Shown here piece after piece: positions 37,336 to 44,858 of a stretch of DNA of 44,858 bases; the first letter of the stretch is position 1, and the number at the start of each line of letters is the position of its first letter. The DNA is taken from the IMG/VR virus record IMGVR_UViG_3300002460_000009, positions 1 to 44,858 of that record; one strand, given 5' to 3'. Under the pieces are notes generated by a model that searched no databases, was not told the origin of the DNA, and saw only the letters and a program-made list of their open reading frames with translations. A program made the translations under genes and the position numbers. Source of the DNA: a virus.

Positions 37336-38805
37336 GTGACCGCAGCAATTGCTCCGAACCCGGACGACGCCGAGCGCCTCACCGAGCTCGTCGGCCAGTT
37401 CCACCGCCTGATGGCGGAGAACCGGATCGGGTATTTCAAGCCCTACCCGTGGCAGACCGATTTTCACGCTGCCGGTGCCGAGTATCCAGAAAGGATGCTC
37501 ATGGCAGCCAATCGCACCGGAAAGACTATGTCCGCCGCGGTCGAATGCACCTACCACCTGACCGGCAACTATCCCGACGACTGGCAGGGCAAGCGGTTCC
37601 CCTTCCCGATCATCATGTGGACCGGCTCGCCGACGACCGAGACCTCGCGCGACATCGTGCAGCATGAGCTTCTCGGCGGGCTCGGCCAGGAGCTTGGCAC
37701 GGGCTGGATCCCCAAGAGCAAGATCATCGGCAACCCGACCATCCGGCAGGCGGGCGTCCGCAACGTGATCGACGCCTTCAAGGTCCGCCACGCCACCGGC
37801 GGCGTGTCGGTGTGCTTCCTCAAAGCCTACGAGCAGGGCTGGCAGAAGTTTCAGGGCGGTGCCCCGCATGTCGTGTGGCTCGACGAGGAGCCGAACGACT
37901 ACATGGTCTATTCGGAGGCTCAGACCCGCATCATCTCGTCGCGCGGGATTATCCTCGTCACCTTCACCCCGCTCCTCGGCGTGACCGAGCTCGTCGAGCA
38001 TTTCCAGGCCGGCGCGGCGCGGGCGACCAGCGGCATCTACCTCAAGGGCGCGACCTGGGACGACGCCCCGCACCTTGCCGAGGCCGATCGCAAGCGGATG
38101 CGCGAGTCCTATCGCGCCCACGAGGTCGACGCGCGCACGCAAGGCATTCCGATGCTCGGCGAGGGCGCCGTGTTCCCGGTGTCCGACGCCGAAATCCGCG
38201 TCGACCCGTTCAAGATCCCCGATCACTTCGCCCGGATCAAAGGCTGCGACTTCGGCATCGATCATCCGGCCGCCGGTGTCGATCTCGCCTGGGATCGGGA
38301 TCAGGATGTTGTTTACATTGTTGACACATATCGGAAGGCTCAGGAACTCGCCCCCTACCACGCGGCGTGGTTCAACAAGGCGAACAAGGCGATCCCGGTC
38401 GCCTGGCCGCACGACGGCATGAACCGCGAGAAAGCGGGCGGGCGGACGCTCGCCGAAGCCTACCGGCTGCACGGCGTCAACATGCTGTCGAAGTCGGCGC
38501 GCTATCCGCGGGCGAAGGGCGAGAAGACCGACAAGGGCGGGCCGCAGCCGGTCGAGCCGATCGTCGATGAGGTGCTCGAGCGCATGGTGACAGGCCGCTT
38601 CAAGGTATTCGCCAATCTGTCGATCTTTTTTGAGGAAAAGCGGTCCTATCACCGCAAGGACGGGAAGATCGTCGATCGCCGCGACGACGTGCTGAAGGCG
38701 ACTTTCTACGCCCTGATGATGAAGCGATACGCGGTCGCGCCGGAGTCCTTTGCCTACCGCCACTCGACGGCGCCGGCGCACCCGATCGCGAGCGCGAGGC
38801 TCTGA
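37336..38805 (+). CDS. terL: Terminase large subunit
   Basis: 489 residues from GTG. Walker A MAANRTGKT (56-64), Walker B HVVWLDEE (178-185), and the nuclease domain starts at CDFGIDHP (Asp305), continues with VVYIVDTYRKA and ends with an acidic RRDDVLKATFYALM. It powers DNA packaging through the portal and cuts concatemers. Adjacent to the portal module but 8.5 kb from terS. Confidence 0.93.
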   Translation: MTAAIAPNPDDAERLTELVGQFHRLMAENRIGYFKPYPWQTDFHAAGAEYPERMLMAANRTGKTMSAAVECTYHLTGNYPDDWQGKRFPFPIIMWTGSPTTETSRDIVQHELLGGLGQELGTGWIPKSKIIGNPTIRQAGVRNVIDAFKVRHATGGVSVCFLKAYEQGWQKFQGGAPHVVWLDEEPNDYMVYSEAQTRIISSRGIILVTFTPLLGVTELVEHFQAGAARATSGIYLKGATWDDAPHLAEADRKRMRESYRAHEVDARTQGIPMLGEGAVFPVSDAEIRVDPFKIPDHFARIKGCDFGIDHPAAGVDLAWDRDQDVVYIVDTYRKAQELAPYHAAWFNKANKAIPVAWPHDGMNREKAGGRTLAEAYRLHGVNMLSKSARYPRAKGEKTDKGGPQPVEPIVDEVLERMVTGRFKVFANLSIFFEEKRSYHRKDGKIVDRRDDVLKATFYALMMKRYAVAPESFAYRHSTAPAHPIASARL

Positions 38806-38820
38806 GTGACTGAAATCCTT

Positions 38821-38840
38821 GTATCCTCTATAGTGAACAC
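38821..38840 (-). promoter_or_regulatory. CTATAG-family site 9
   Basis: GTATCCTCTATAGTGAACAC, directly against ATG 38841. GTGACT (38806-38811) and TATAGT (38829-38834) have a 17-base spacer, a weak promoter match that would give a leaderless transcript. Confidence 0.8.
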
Positions 38841-39020
38841 ATGAACGCGCCGCCGAAACCCGTCGATGAAGGTTTTGCCGAGGAATTCTTGGCAAACAAT
38901 CCAGAAATTGATGAGGCTTTGAACGAACTTCTGGCGAAGATGGACGAACTTGCCAGCGATTCTGATTTGCTTGAGCTGTTCTTCGGGTTTCGATTGCCTC
39001 CGAGCGAGACCGAGCATTGA
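38841..39020 (+). CDS. Small acidic protein between terL and portal
   Basis: 59 residues (MNAPPKPVDEGFAEEFLANN, PEIDEALNELLAKMDELASD...), net acidic, helical. The ATG immediately follows the site-9 palindrome; the stop overlaps the next start (TTGA). No family recognised. Confidence 0.6.
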   Translation: MNAPPKPVDEGFAEEFLANNPEIDEALNELLAKMDELASDSDLLELFFGFRLPPSETEH

Positions 39021-39388
39021 ACGCACCGCAGCCGATCACCAAGGATCAGATCGAGGCGATGTGCCGGGTGGCACGCGCGACCCCCGAAAAGCGCCTGACC
39101 GTCGGCGACTACGATCTCCTGATCTCGGACGGCTTTTCGCTGCCGCCACACTTCGCCTATCGCCGCTTCGGCATCGACGCCGACGAGTTCAAGAACGGCT
39201 GCTATGTCACGGTCTGGTGGCTGATGAAGGGCGATGACCGGCTCTACGGCGGCGGCCGGTGCGTCTTCGACGCCTTCCACGATCCCGAATACGACATGGC
39301 GACGAAGAAGCGCGCCAGGATCAACACCGCGATCAAGACGGCCGAGCAGTTCGTTTCGCAACTGCGAAAGGTGAAGCTCAATGGCTGA
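39017..39388 (+). CDS. Hypothetical late protein
   Basis: 123 residues from TTG 39017 (TTGA overlap). Mixed alpha/beta (DYDLLISDGFSLPPHFAYRR, GCYVTVWWLMKGDDRLYGGG) with a helical basic end (INTAIKTAEQFVSQLRKVKL). Between terL and portal, a place for packaging accessory genes. Confidence 0.6.
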   Translation: MNAPQPITKDQIEAMCRVARATPEKRLTVGDYDLLISDGFSLPPHFAYRRFGIDADEFKNGCYVTVWWLMKGDDRLYGGGRCVFDAFHDPEYDMATKKRARINTAIKTAEQFVSQLRKVKLNG

Positions 39389-39701
39389 GCCGCGGCCGAT
39401 CATCGTCTATGTGAAGCAAGACGACGGCAGGAAGACCATCTACGTCGCTGAGCCGTGGCCGGACCTCGTAAGCATGAGCGATGTTTTCCTCGAATTGCCC
39501 GAAAACGTTGTCCCGCTGGTGCGCCGCGCCCGCACCGACGATGTTGCTTTCAAATGGATCGAGAGCAATCGGCGGTTTGAGATCGCGGCTGAGAACGCGA
39601 GAGCCGAATACGAGGTGACTGAGATTCGGCACTATGGATTCGACGCTCGCCTGATCCACGGCGAATGGACCCCAATCCCGGCGGAGATCGCACATGGCTG
39701 A
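39381..39701 (+). CDS. Hypothetical late protein
   Basis: 106 residues, beta-rich (PRPIIVYVKQDDGRKTIYVA; YEVTEIRHYGFDARLIHGEW). Overlaps the gene before and the portal ATG after, so translationally coupled. No family recognised. Confidence 0.6.
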   Translation: MAEPRPIIVYVKQDDGRKTIYVAEPWPDLVSMSDVFLELPENVVPLVRRARTDDVAFKWIESNRRFEIAAENARAEYEVTEIRHYGFDARLIHGEWTPIPAEIAHG

Positions 39702-41583
39702 CGGTTCGGCGGTCGAGATCGACAGGGACGGCTCGATCGAGAAGAAACGCCGCTTCGACGCCCGCGACTTCGACACCATCGCCGAATTCGTCATCGACGA
39801 ATACGAGACCCGCAGGAAGAAGCGCTCGACCCGCGAGAAACAATGGACCGAGATCGATCGGCAGATCGACATGGAGCCCGACATCACGCACAAGCGGATG
39901 CCGAACGGCGAGATCGACAGCAAGAAGATGTGGATGTCGGAGATGGAGCTGCCGCTCCAGGCGCAGGCGCTCGAAGTCCTCACCGCCGACGCCCGCCGCA
40001 TGATGTTCCCGCGCACCGGGCCGGCCTTTCGCGCCCATGTCGAGACGACCGACGCCTACCTGGAAAAGGCCCAGACCGACGTGCGGATCGTCGGCGACGA
40101 GAACGACATCCCGTCGAAGATCGCCCAGGACAACGCCGACAAGCTCGCCGAAGGCTTCCTCAACCATCTCTTCCGGCAATATGGCTTCAAGGGCCGCTGC
40201 GATCGCATCAATGCCGAAGCCTTCCGCTACGGCATGGGCGTCGGCCGCGGCCGCATGGAGACCAAGAATGTCTACATCCACGAGGCCCGCGGCGTGCGGA
40301 AGGAAAAGCAGCGCATCCCGGTCCTCGTCCCGGTCTCGATCAAAAACCTCTATCTCGACGAGCCGATGCCCTCGATGCACTCGGCGACGATCTTCGGCGA
40401 GTCGCACATCGCGCGGGACTGGCTGAAGCTCGCCAACCTTCAGGTTGCCGCGAGCCGGGGCTCGACCGACCCGAACGACGAGGACGGCGGCTGGATGCCG
40501 GCGAATGTCAAGAAGCTCGAGGCCGATAAGGACGGCTACGTGATGCTCCTCGAGATGGAGGGCGACATCATCGTGCCGCGGAAGACGGTCAGGAGCGTCG
40601 TCATTCCCGGCACCATCGTCACGGTCGCCGTCGGCGCGCCCGACAAGGCCGGCACCGTGACCCGCTCGGTCATTCGCTTCCGCTTCCGCAAATACCCGTT
40701 TTCGAGCTATCTGCTCTTCCCCTACCACTACGAGAGCGCCAGCGACGCCTACCCGACGAGCCCGTTGATGAAGGGCCGGACGGTGCAGATCATGGCCGTG
40801 CAGGCGCTCAACCGGCTGCTCGACTCGGCCGCGCTGAAGAACGCGCCGCCGGTCGGCTATGACAAATCGAACATGCAATTTGCCGCCGAAGGCGGGCCGG
40901 TGATCCACCCCTATGCCCAATGGGGCACGATGGATCCGGTCGAGGTCTACGACAAGATCGGCGGCGACCCGACGGCGCTCGCCGGCATCTTCTCGACGGC
41001 CATCAATTTCTACGCCGAACTGACCGGCATCCTGCCCGCCAGGCTCGGCGCCCAGACCGTCTCGCACACGACCGCCTTCGCCAAGGATGCCGAGCTGCAG
41101 CGCGGCGCCGTCCGCACCGTCGATTACGTCGATGAGGTCGAGGACAATCCGATGGAGCGGTGGCTCGACATGGCCTATCGGATGGGCCGCGATTCGCTCG
41201 ACGGGCGGCTCAGCGTGTTCATCGACGCCTACGGCGGCTTCGTCGAATTCAGCCGGGAAGGCTTGCCGGAGAACGCGATCTTCGAGTGGTTCGGCGCCGG
41301 CGGCCCCGCCGAGGCGGCGCAGCGGCAGCAGGCGAAGCTTCAGAGCCTTGCGCTGGCGCTGCAGATGGATCAGGTCGGCGCCTCGCTCGGCCAGCAGCCC
41401 GACATCGATCTCGCTGCGGCGAAACGGGAAGTTCTCCGAGAGGGAGGTTGGCAGGATGTCGACATCATCATCCGCGCTGCAGGAGCTTCTGGTGGTAATC
41501 AGGCAGCATCCGGCGCGACAGGAGTTGCTGGAAATGGTGCCGGCGCCGCGACTCTCGCGCTTCAAAATCTCGTCAGCGGGTGA
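39694..41583 (+). CDS. Portal protein
   Basis: 629 residues. Podoviral portal features: helical charged N-terminus (FVIDEYETRRKKRSTREKQW), a central stem/wing region (SYLLFPYHYESASDAYPTSP, LMKGRTVQIMAVQALNRLLD), and a Gly/Ala-rich C-terminal tail. It forms the dodecameric channel for packaging. Position between terL and scaffold/coat supports the call. A small gene overlaps its last 128 bases in another frame. Confidence 0.85.
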   Translation: MADGSAVEIDRDGSIEKKRRFDARDFDTIAEFVIDEYETRRKKRSTREKQWTEIDRQIDMEPDITHKRMPNGEIDSKKMWMSEMELPLQAQALEVLTADARRMMFPRTGPAFRAHVETTDAYLEKAQTDVRIVGDENDIPSKIAQDNADKLAEGFLNHLFRQYGFKGRCDRINAEAFRYGMGVGRGRMETKNVYIHEARGVRKEKQRIPVLVPVSIKNLYLDEPMPSMHSATIFGESHIARDWLKLANLQVAASRGSTDPNDEDGGWMPANVKKLEADKDGYVMLLEMEGDIIVPRKTVRSVVIPGTIVTVAVGAPDKAGTVTRSVIRFRFRKYPFSSYLLFPYHYESASDAYPTSPLMKGRTVQIMAVQALNRLLDSAALKNAPPVGYDKSNMQFAAEGGPVIHPYAQWGTMDPVEVYDKIGGDPTALAGIFSTAINFYAELTGILPARLGAQTVSHTTAFAKDAELQRGAVRTVDYVDEVEDNPMERWLDMAYRMGRDSLDGRLSVFIDAYGGFVEFSREGLPENAIFEWFGAGGPAEAAQRQQAKLQSLALALQMDQVGASLGQQPDIDLAAAKREVLREGGWQDVDIIIRAAGASGGNQAASGATGVAGNGAGAATLALQNLVSG

Positions 41584-41704
41584 GCCGGAAAAAGCGCAGG
41601 CGAGGTGGGTGTTCGAGTCCGGGCTGGTGACGCAGCACGAGAAATGGATCGAGGCACTTTCCGGCCGACCGGCGGCCGACGTTTTGACAAGAAACGAGGA
41701 ATGA
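41456..41704 (+). CDS. Small gene overlapping the portal C-terminus
   Basis: 82 residues (MSTSSSALQELLVVIRQHPA, RQELLEMVPAPRLSRFKISS...ARWVFESGLVTQHEKWIEAL). I recall proteins of this pattern after portals in related podoviruses. GGGAGG lies upstream of ATG 41456. Its first 128 bases overlap portal codons. Function unknown. Confidence 0.65.
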   Translation: MSTSSSALQELLVVIRQHPARQELLEMVPAPRLSRFKISSAGEPEKAQARWVFESGLVTQHEKWIEALSGRPAADVLTRNEE

Positions 41705-41709
41705 CGTAA

Positions 41710-42321
41710 ATGCCAGAAGAGAAGCAAGCCGTGGTCACGGCGACCGACGATCAGTCAAAGACTGGTGCCGAGGCGACCGACGCACGGGACAAGGACGATC
41801 TCGACAGTCTGCTCGACGAATGGAAGTCGAGCGCAACCGAGCCGTCCAAATCCACGCCCGAACAGAAGACCGACGCGGACAAGTCGAAGTCCGATGGCGA
41901 CGATCGTCTGGCGAGGCTGGAACGCCGACTTGAAGATCAGCAGTTCAAGTCCGACATCGCCCCCGTGCTGGCGAGCTTCCGCGATCAGATACCGGACACG
42001 GTGCTGACCGACAAGGAGCTCACCAATCTGATCAACGGCTGGGCGATCGACGACCCGAGGCTGCGAACCGCCTGGCTCAATCGCCACGACGATCCCGGCA
42101 AGTGGGGTCGGACGGTGAAGGGCCTGAGCGACTCCTTCAAGAAGCGGTTTTCCTCCCTGCCCGACAAATCGGCGACCGAGGACAGAGAGGCCGTGACGGC
42201 TGCGGTTCGGGGAGCGTCAACCAAGGCCCCCGAAGATCGGCCCCCGTCCTACGGCAACGCATCCAACAGTGAATTCGCGTCGGATGTCGAGAAACGCTAC
42301 GGATACCGGCCGAGCGTCTGA
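41710..42321 (+). CDS. Scaffolding protein
   Basis: 203 residues, very acidic and Ser/Asp/Lys-rich (DARDKDDLDSLLDEWKSSAT; DADKSKSDGDDRLARLERRL) with a helical C-terminal half. This composition and the place between portal and coat identify an assembly scaffold. No protease domain seen. Confidence 0.78.
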   Translation: MPEEKQAVVTATDDQSKTGAEATDARDKDDLDSLLDEWKSSATEPSKSTPEQKTDADKSKSDGDDRLARLERRLEDQQFKSDIAPVLASFRDQIPDTVLTDKELTNLINGWAIDDPRLRTAWLNRHDDPGKWGRTVKGLSDSFKKRFSSLPDKSATEDREAVTAAVRGASTKAPEDRPPSYGNASNSEFASDVEKRYGYRPSV

Positions 42322-42330
42322 ATAAGACGC

Positions 42331-42364
42331 GATCGCTTCGGAGGCCAAGCCCTTCGGAGCGATC
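42331..42364 (+). promoter_or_regulatory. Coat gene leader with hairpin and duplicated CTTCGGAG
   Basis: GATCGCT (42331-42337) pairs with AGCGATC (42358-42364), ending at the ATG 42365. CTTCGGAG occurs twice (near 42336 and 42352), each with a GGAG. The hairpin and duplicated ribosome-like sites suggest tuned high translation of the coat protein. Confidence 0.5.
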
Positions 42365-43453
42365 ATGGCCCTCACCGTCACTGCAACCGACACCGAACTT
42401 CAGAAGCCCGTAAACGTCGTCTTTCAGCAGACGTTTTTGCGGCGCGCGCAACAGATGTGCCCGTACTTCCTCGGCACCATGCCGGGGCAGATCAACCGGC
42501 AGATGGGCACCTCGACGATCAAATGGCGCCGGATCGAGCAGGAAACCCCGTCGACCGCGGCCCTCTCCGAGCTGACCGGCGCATCGACCTACATGCAGGG
42601 CCGCGACGCCGACACGCCGACCTTCACCGACGTTCTGGCCACGCTCTCGAAGTACGGCCAGTTCTACATCGTCAACGAGGAAGTCGACCTCTACAACCCC
42701 AACGGCACGACCGACGAGCTGGTCGCGGTCCTCGGCGAATCGGCCGGGCGCTCGCTCAATCAGCTCATGCGCGACATCATGGAGGACAACGCGACCAAGC
42801 GGTACGCGGGCAATGTCGCCTCCGATGGCGTGGTCGACGCGGCGGTGACGGTCGGCGACTTCGACCGCATCGTCAACGAACTCACCAAGAACTCGGCACG
42901 CATGTTCTCGCCGATGTCCAACGGCTCGATCAACATCGGCACGGTGCCGATCCTGCCGGGCTATTGGGGCCTCTGCCATCCCGACGTGGCCTACGACATC
43001 GCCAAGCTCACCGGCTTCGTTTCGGTCGAGAAGTACGCCGGCCATGTGGCGGTGGCGCAGGGCGAATTCGGCCTCTACTCGATCGCCGGCCGGTCGATCC
43101 GGTTCATCCAGTCGGAAGACGCCGGCTCCGATCCGAACGCCGGCAACAACCTGTCGACCACCGATCTGAGGACGACCAGCTCCTCGCTCGTCGACCTCTA
43201 TACGACGGTGGTCTACGGCAAGGATGCTTTCGGCTCGGTCGGCCTCGGCAAGCGACACACCGACGGCAGTTACTTCGCCGGCGAAAACACCGAGGGATTC
43301 GAGATCATCTTCCACCCGCGCGGCTCGGGCGGCATCTCCGATCCCTTCAACGAGATCGCGACGCTGGCCTGGAAAGCGTTCTTCGCTGGGGCGGTGCTCA
43401 ACGCCAACTGGTCGCGGGCGCTCCGCACCGGCGCGACGAACCTGACGAACTAG
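42365..43453 (+). CDS. Major capsid protein, N4-gp56 family
   Basis: 362 residues. TSTIKWRRIEQETPSTAALS and FTDVLATLSKYGQFYIVNEE, then AGRSLNQLMRDIMEDNATKR, are the P-domain and E-loop-like signatures of N4-gp56-type HK97-fold coat proteins. KDAFGSVGLGKRH and NEIATLAWKAFFAGAVLNAN complete the core. It forms the T-number icosahedral head with the scaffold upstream. A terminator follows. Confidence 0.9.
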   Translation: MALTVTATDTELQKPVNVVFQQTFLRRAQQMCPYFLGTMPGQINRQMGTSTIKWRRIEQETPSTAALSELTGASTYMQGRDADTPTFTDVLATLSKYGQFYIVNEEVDLYNPNGTTDELVAVLGESAGRSLNQLMRDIMEDNATKRYAGNVASDGVVDAAVTVGDFDRIVNELTKNSARMFSPMSNGSINIGTVPILPGYWGLCHPDVAYDIAKLTGFVSVEKYAGHVAVAQGEFGLYSIAGRSIRFIQSEDAGSDPNAGNNLSTTDLRTTSSSLVDLYTTVVYGKDAFGSVGLGKRHTDGSYFAGENTEGFEIIFHPRGSGGISDPFNEIATLAWKAFFAGAVLNANWSRALRTGATNLTN

Positions 43454-43466
43454 CCTCTCGGGGCCG

Positions 43467-43486
43467 GTATCCGCTATAGTGAATAG
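43467..43486 (-). promoter_or_regulatory. CTATAG-family site 10
   Basis: GTATCCGCTATAGTGAATAG, between the coat stop and an intrinsic terminator whose stem begins at its last base. It precedes the gene at 43528. Confidence 0.78.
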
Positions 43487-43510
43487 GGCGGGGGACGATC
43501 CCCGCCCTTT
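43486..43510 (+). terminator. Intrinsic terminator after the coat gene
   Basis: GGGCGGGG / CCCCGCCC stem (8 bp, 43486-43493 and 43500-43507), loop GACGAT, then TTT. It would limit readthrough from the coat gene into the tail genes. Confidence 0.75.
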
Positions 43511-43527
43511 CCGCATAGGGAGACCCC

Positions 43528-44001
43528 ATGTCGATCCAGCTTCTCAAGATCACCGACCCGCGGGACAATCTCGAGAAGGCGCGCCGTCGAGAACTCGTTG
43601 CCTTCGCCCACGCGAACGGTCTGAAAGAGATCAACGACGAGATGCCGGCGATCCTGATTCGCCGCATTCTCCGCCGCCACAACCTGACGCAGATCACCAT
43701 CCCCAAGCGCGTGCTCGGCTCGACGGCGGGTCCGGTGGCCGATGCCGTGGTCGACGCTGCGGCCGAGGGTCCGAAGATCGACATGGAAGACGATCTCGCC
43801 CGCCAGTATGGCGTCGACCTGACCTCCGCCGCGCCGTCCGAGCAGGCGCCCCCGCCGAAGCCGAAGCCCGATTTACCGCCGCGTCCGCTGATCGAGCGCA
43901 CGCGGCTGATGCGGCTCGCCAAGGCGCGCGGGATCAAATGCGGTCGCAAGGACACGCTGCAAACCCTGAAAGAAAAGCTCGGTGGCCAAATCGCTGCTTA
44001 A
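43528..44001 (+). CDS. Head/connector accessory protein with SAP-like end
   Basis: 157 residues. Helical N-terminus (DNLEKARRRELVAFAHANGL; DEMPAILIRRILRRHNLTQI), a Pro-rich linker and a C-terminal TRLMRLAKARGIKCGRKDTL, QTLKEKLGGQ that resembles a SAP/HeH-type DNA-binding helix-extended-helix. It lies between coat and adaptor. AGGGAGA precedes the ATG. Confidence 0.62.
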   Translation: MSIQLLKITDPRDNLEKARRRELVAFAHANGLKEINDEMPAILIRRILRRHNLTQITIPKRVLGSTAGPVADAVVDAAAEGPKIDMEDDLARQYGVDLTSAAPSEQAPPPKPKPDLPPRPLIERTRLMRLAKARGIKCGRKDTLQTLKEKLGGQIAA

Positions 44002-44650
44002 TGCCACGAACGAAATCCTGAAGCGCACCGGCATCATCGCGGGCGACGCCGGGCTCCTGACGACGCTCACCGACTCGGCCCGCCAGCGCGCGATCGACAT
44101 CGCCGTCCAGGTGGTCAACGAAGGCATCGACGCGCTCTACTCTGCGGCGGCAGTCGCGGCGCCCAACGAGCAGGCCGAGAGCACGATCACACTTGTCGCC
44201 GGCACCCGCGCCTACACGCTCGCCACCGATCTCGTGCAAATCCGCTGGCCGATGGTCGACAAGACCAACACGCAATTCCTCAAGGAATATCCCGGCGGCT
44301 ATAACAAGATGCTCCTCGCCGATCCCGAGCAGGACGACACCGGGCTCCCCTACGGCGCCGCGATCCGTCCGACCGACGGCAAGCTCTTTCTCGACCGGGC
44401 GCCGACCTCCGTCGAGGCGAGCCGCGTCTACACCTACCAATACGACAAGGATGTCTCGCTCACTGCAGCCGCGAGCACAGTGCCATTCTCGGATGCCGTC
44501 TTCCGGGGGATGGTGCCGGCCTGGGTGCAACTCTGGAAGCGCGAGATGCGGAACGAGTTCGACGGCGACCTGTTCAAGGCGAGCATCGGCCGGGCGGCTG
44601 GCTTCCTGACGCAGCAACAGGTCCGCACGCACTACAATCCGCGGTGCTGA
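43982..44650 (+). CDS. Head-tail adaptor (P22 gp4 / T7 gp11-like)
   Basis: 222 residues from GTG 43982, overlapping the previous gene by 20 bases. KSLLNATNEILKRTGIIAGD, SARQRAIDIAVQVVNEGIDA and AVFRGMVPAWVQLWKREMRN match the helical adaptor ring that extends the portal in podoviruses. It is followed after one base by the tail hub gene. Confidence 0.75.
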   Translation: MAKSLLNATNEILKRTGIIAGDAGLLTTLTDSARQRAIDIAVQVVNEGIDALYSAAAVAAPNEQAESTITLVAGTRAYTLATDLVQIRWPMVDKTNTQFLKEYPGGYNKMLLADPEQDDTGLPYGAAIRPTDGKLFLDRAPTSVEASRVYTYQYDKDVSLTAAASTVPFSDAVFRGMVPAWVQLWKREMRNEFDGDLFKASIGRAAGFLTQQQVRTHYNPRC

Positions 44651-44651
44651 T

Positions 44652-44858
44652 GTGGTCTCGAAGATCGGCCCGGACGAATTCGATCTGACGATCAAGTTCG
44701 GCGGCGGACTGCACACCCGCGCGGCCGAGGACGACATCCACGAGCGCGAGGCCGCCGACGGCAACAACTTCCTCCTCGACCTGGAAAACCGCGAGCTCCG
44801 GCCGCGGCCGCCGTTCGACCTCGTCGGCACCGCGCCGAACGGCGGCTCGATCCTCGGC
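44652..44858 (+). CDS. Tail hub / stabilization protein (5' part; continues at 1-1479)
   Basis: GTG 44652 starts MVSKIGPDEFDLTIKFGGGL HTRAAEDDIHEREAADGNNF, and the frame continues through the terminal repeat into base 1 of the window. The start is one base after the stop of the adaptor gene. The whole protein is 534 residues once the circle is closed. Confidence 0.85.
   Translation, partial: MVSKIGPDEFDLTIKFGGGLHTRAAEDDIHEREAADGNNFLLDLENRELRPRPPFDLVGTAPNGGSILG
44778..44858. repeat. Terminal direct repeat, copy 2
   Basis: Identical to bases 1-81; see the first entry. Removing one copy leaves a 44,777-base circle. Confidence 0.95.

Noticed and set aside
37315-39042. 575-codon minus-strand open frame
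   Set aside because: Antisense of terL, which has all its motifs on the plus strand.
39550-41727. 725-codon minus-strand open frame
   Set aside because: Antisense of the portal gene; typical high-GC shadow composition.
6341-43486. Reading the CTATAG sites as T7-type promoters
   Set aside because: The CACTATAG identity is striking, but no single-subunit RNA polymerase is encoded and four of ten sites point against the local transcription. Kept only as an alternative in the main finding.
1-44858. CRISPR arrays or insertion sequences
   Set aside because: No spaced direct repeats of array type and no transposase-like protein were found.

Overview
The window is one complete, circularly closed genome of a temperate podovirus-type phage. 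Bases 1-81 are repeated exactly at 44778-44858, and one gene (44652 to the end, continuing at 1-1479) reads through the junction. The unique genome is therefore 44,777 bp, opened inside a tail gene. High GC, a GTA-type 3TM holin, a GapR (DUF2312) homolog, a Rhizobiales-style XRE repressor and a tRNA-Gly fragment as attP point to an alphaproteobacterial host, probably Hyphomicrobiales. The phage has an integrase, an immunity region and an N4-gp56-type coat protein. I see no phage RNA polymerase.

Layout. (1) The late operon runs rightward from 28.2 kb through the junction to 10.0 kb: small terminase, a tail-fibre-like gene, a 5.3 kb glycosyltransferase/methyltransferase cassette, large terminase, portal, scaffold, coat, head-tail adaptor, tail hub, internal virion (ejection) proteins including a lytic transglycosylase, a second tail fibre, then lysis (muramidase, holins, a TM/coiled-coil protein). 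(2) The attP region at 10.17-10.36 kb has a 5' half of tRNA-Gly flanked by paired integrase arm-type sites and preceded by two strong hairpins. (3) A leftward early operon (19.0 to 10.4 kb) has very tightly coupled genes: many small unknowns, a RecE-like nuclease, DHH phosphoesterase, AAA ATPase, ASCH protein, a possible excisionase and the integrase. (4) Immunity region, 19.0-20.0 kb: two leftward XRE genes, a rightward Cro-like gene, and two promoters of matching design (TTGAC, 16 bp spacer, TGTARt -10) whose -10 boxes lie in the same operator sequence. (5) A rightward early operon (20.0-25.9 kb): Cro-like gene, GapR homolog, RusA resolvase, adenine and cytosine methyltransferases, replication initiator. 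(6) A short leftward cluster (28.0-25.9 kb) is headed by an HTH gene that is divergent from the late operon.

The two most unusual features are as follows. First, a dispersed near-palindrome centred on CTATAG (best example GTATTCACTATAGAGGATAC) occurs ten times. It is always intergenic, only in the late half and its borders, and lies just upstream of late transcription units in either orientation. Two copies sit in the divergent control region next to the HTH gene at 27697-28023. It looks like a genome-wide late regulon site (operator, stoperator or promoter). Second, a coupled cassette lies between the small and large terminase genes: a GT-A glycosyltransferase, a GT9-like and a GT29/sialyltransferase-like protein, a membrane protein and four methyltransferase domains (two fused in one protein). 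It would suit modification of host surface glycan or of the virion.
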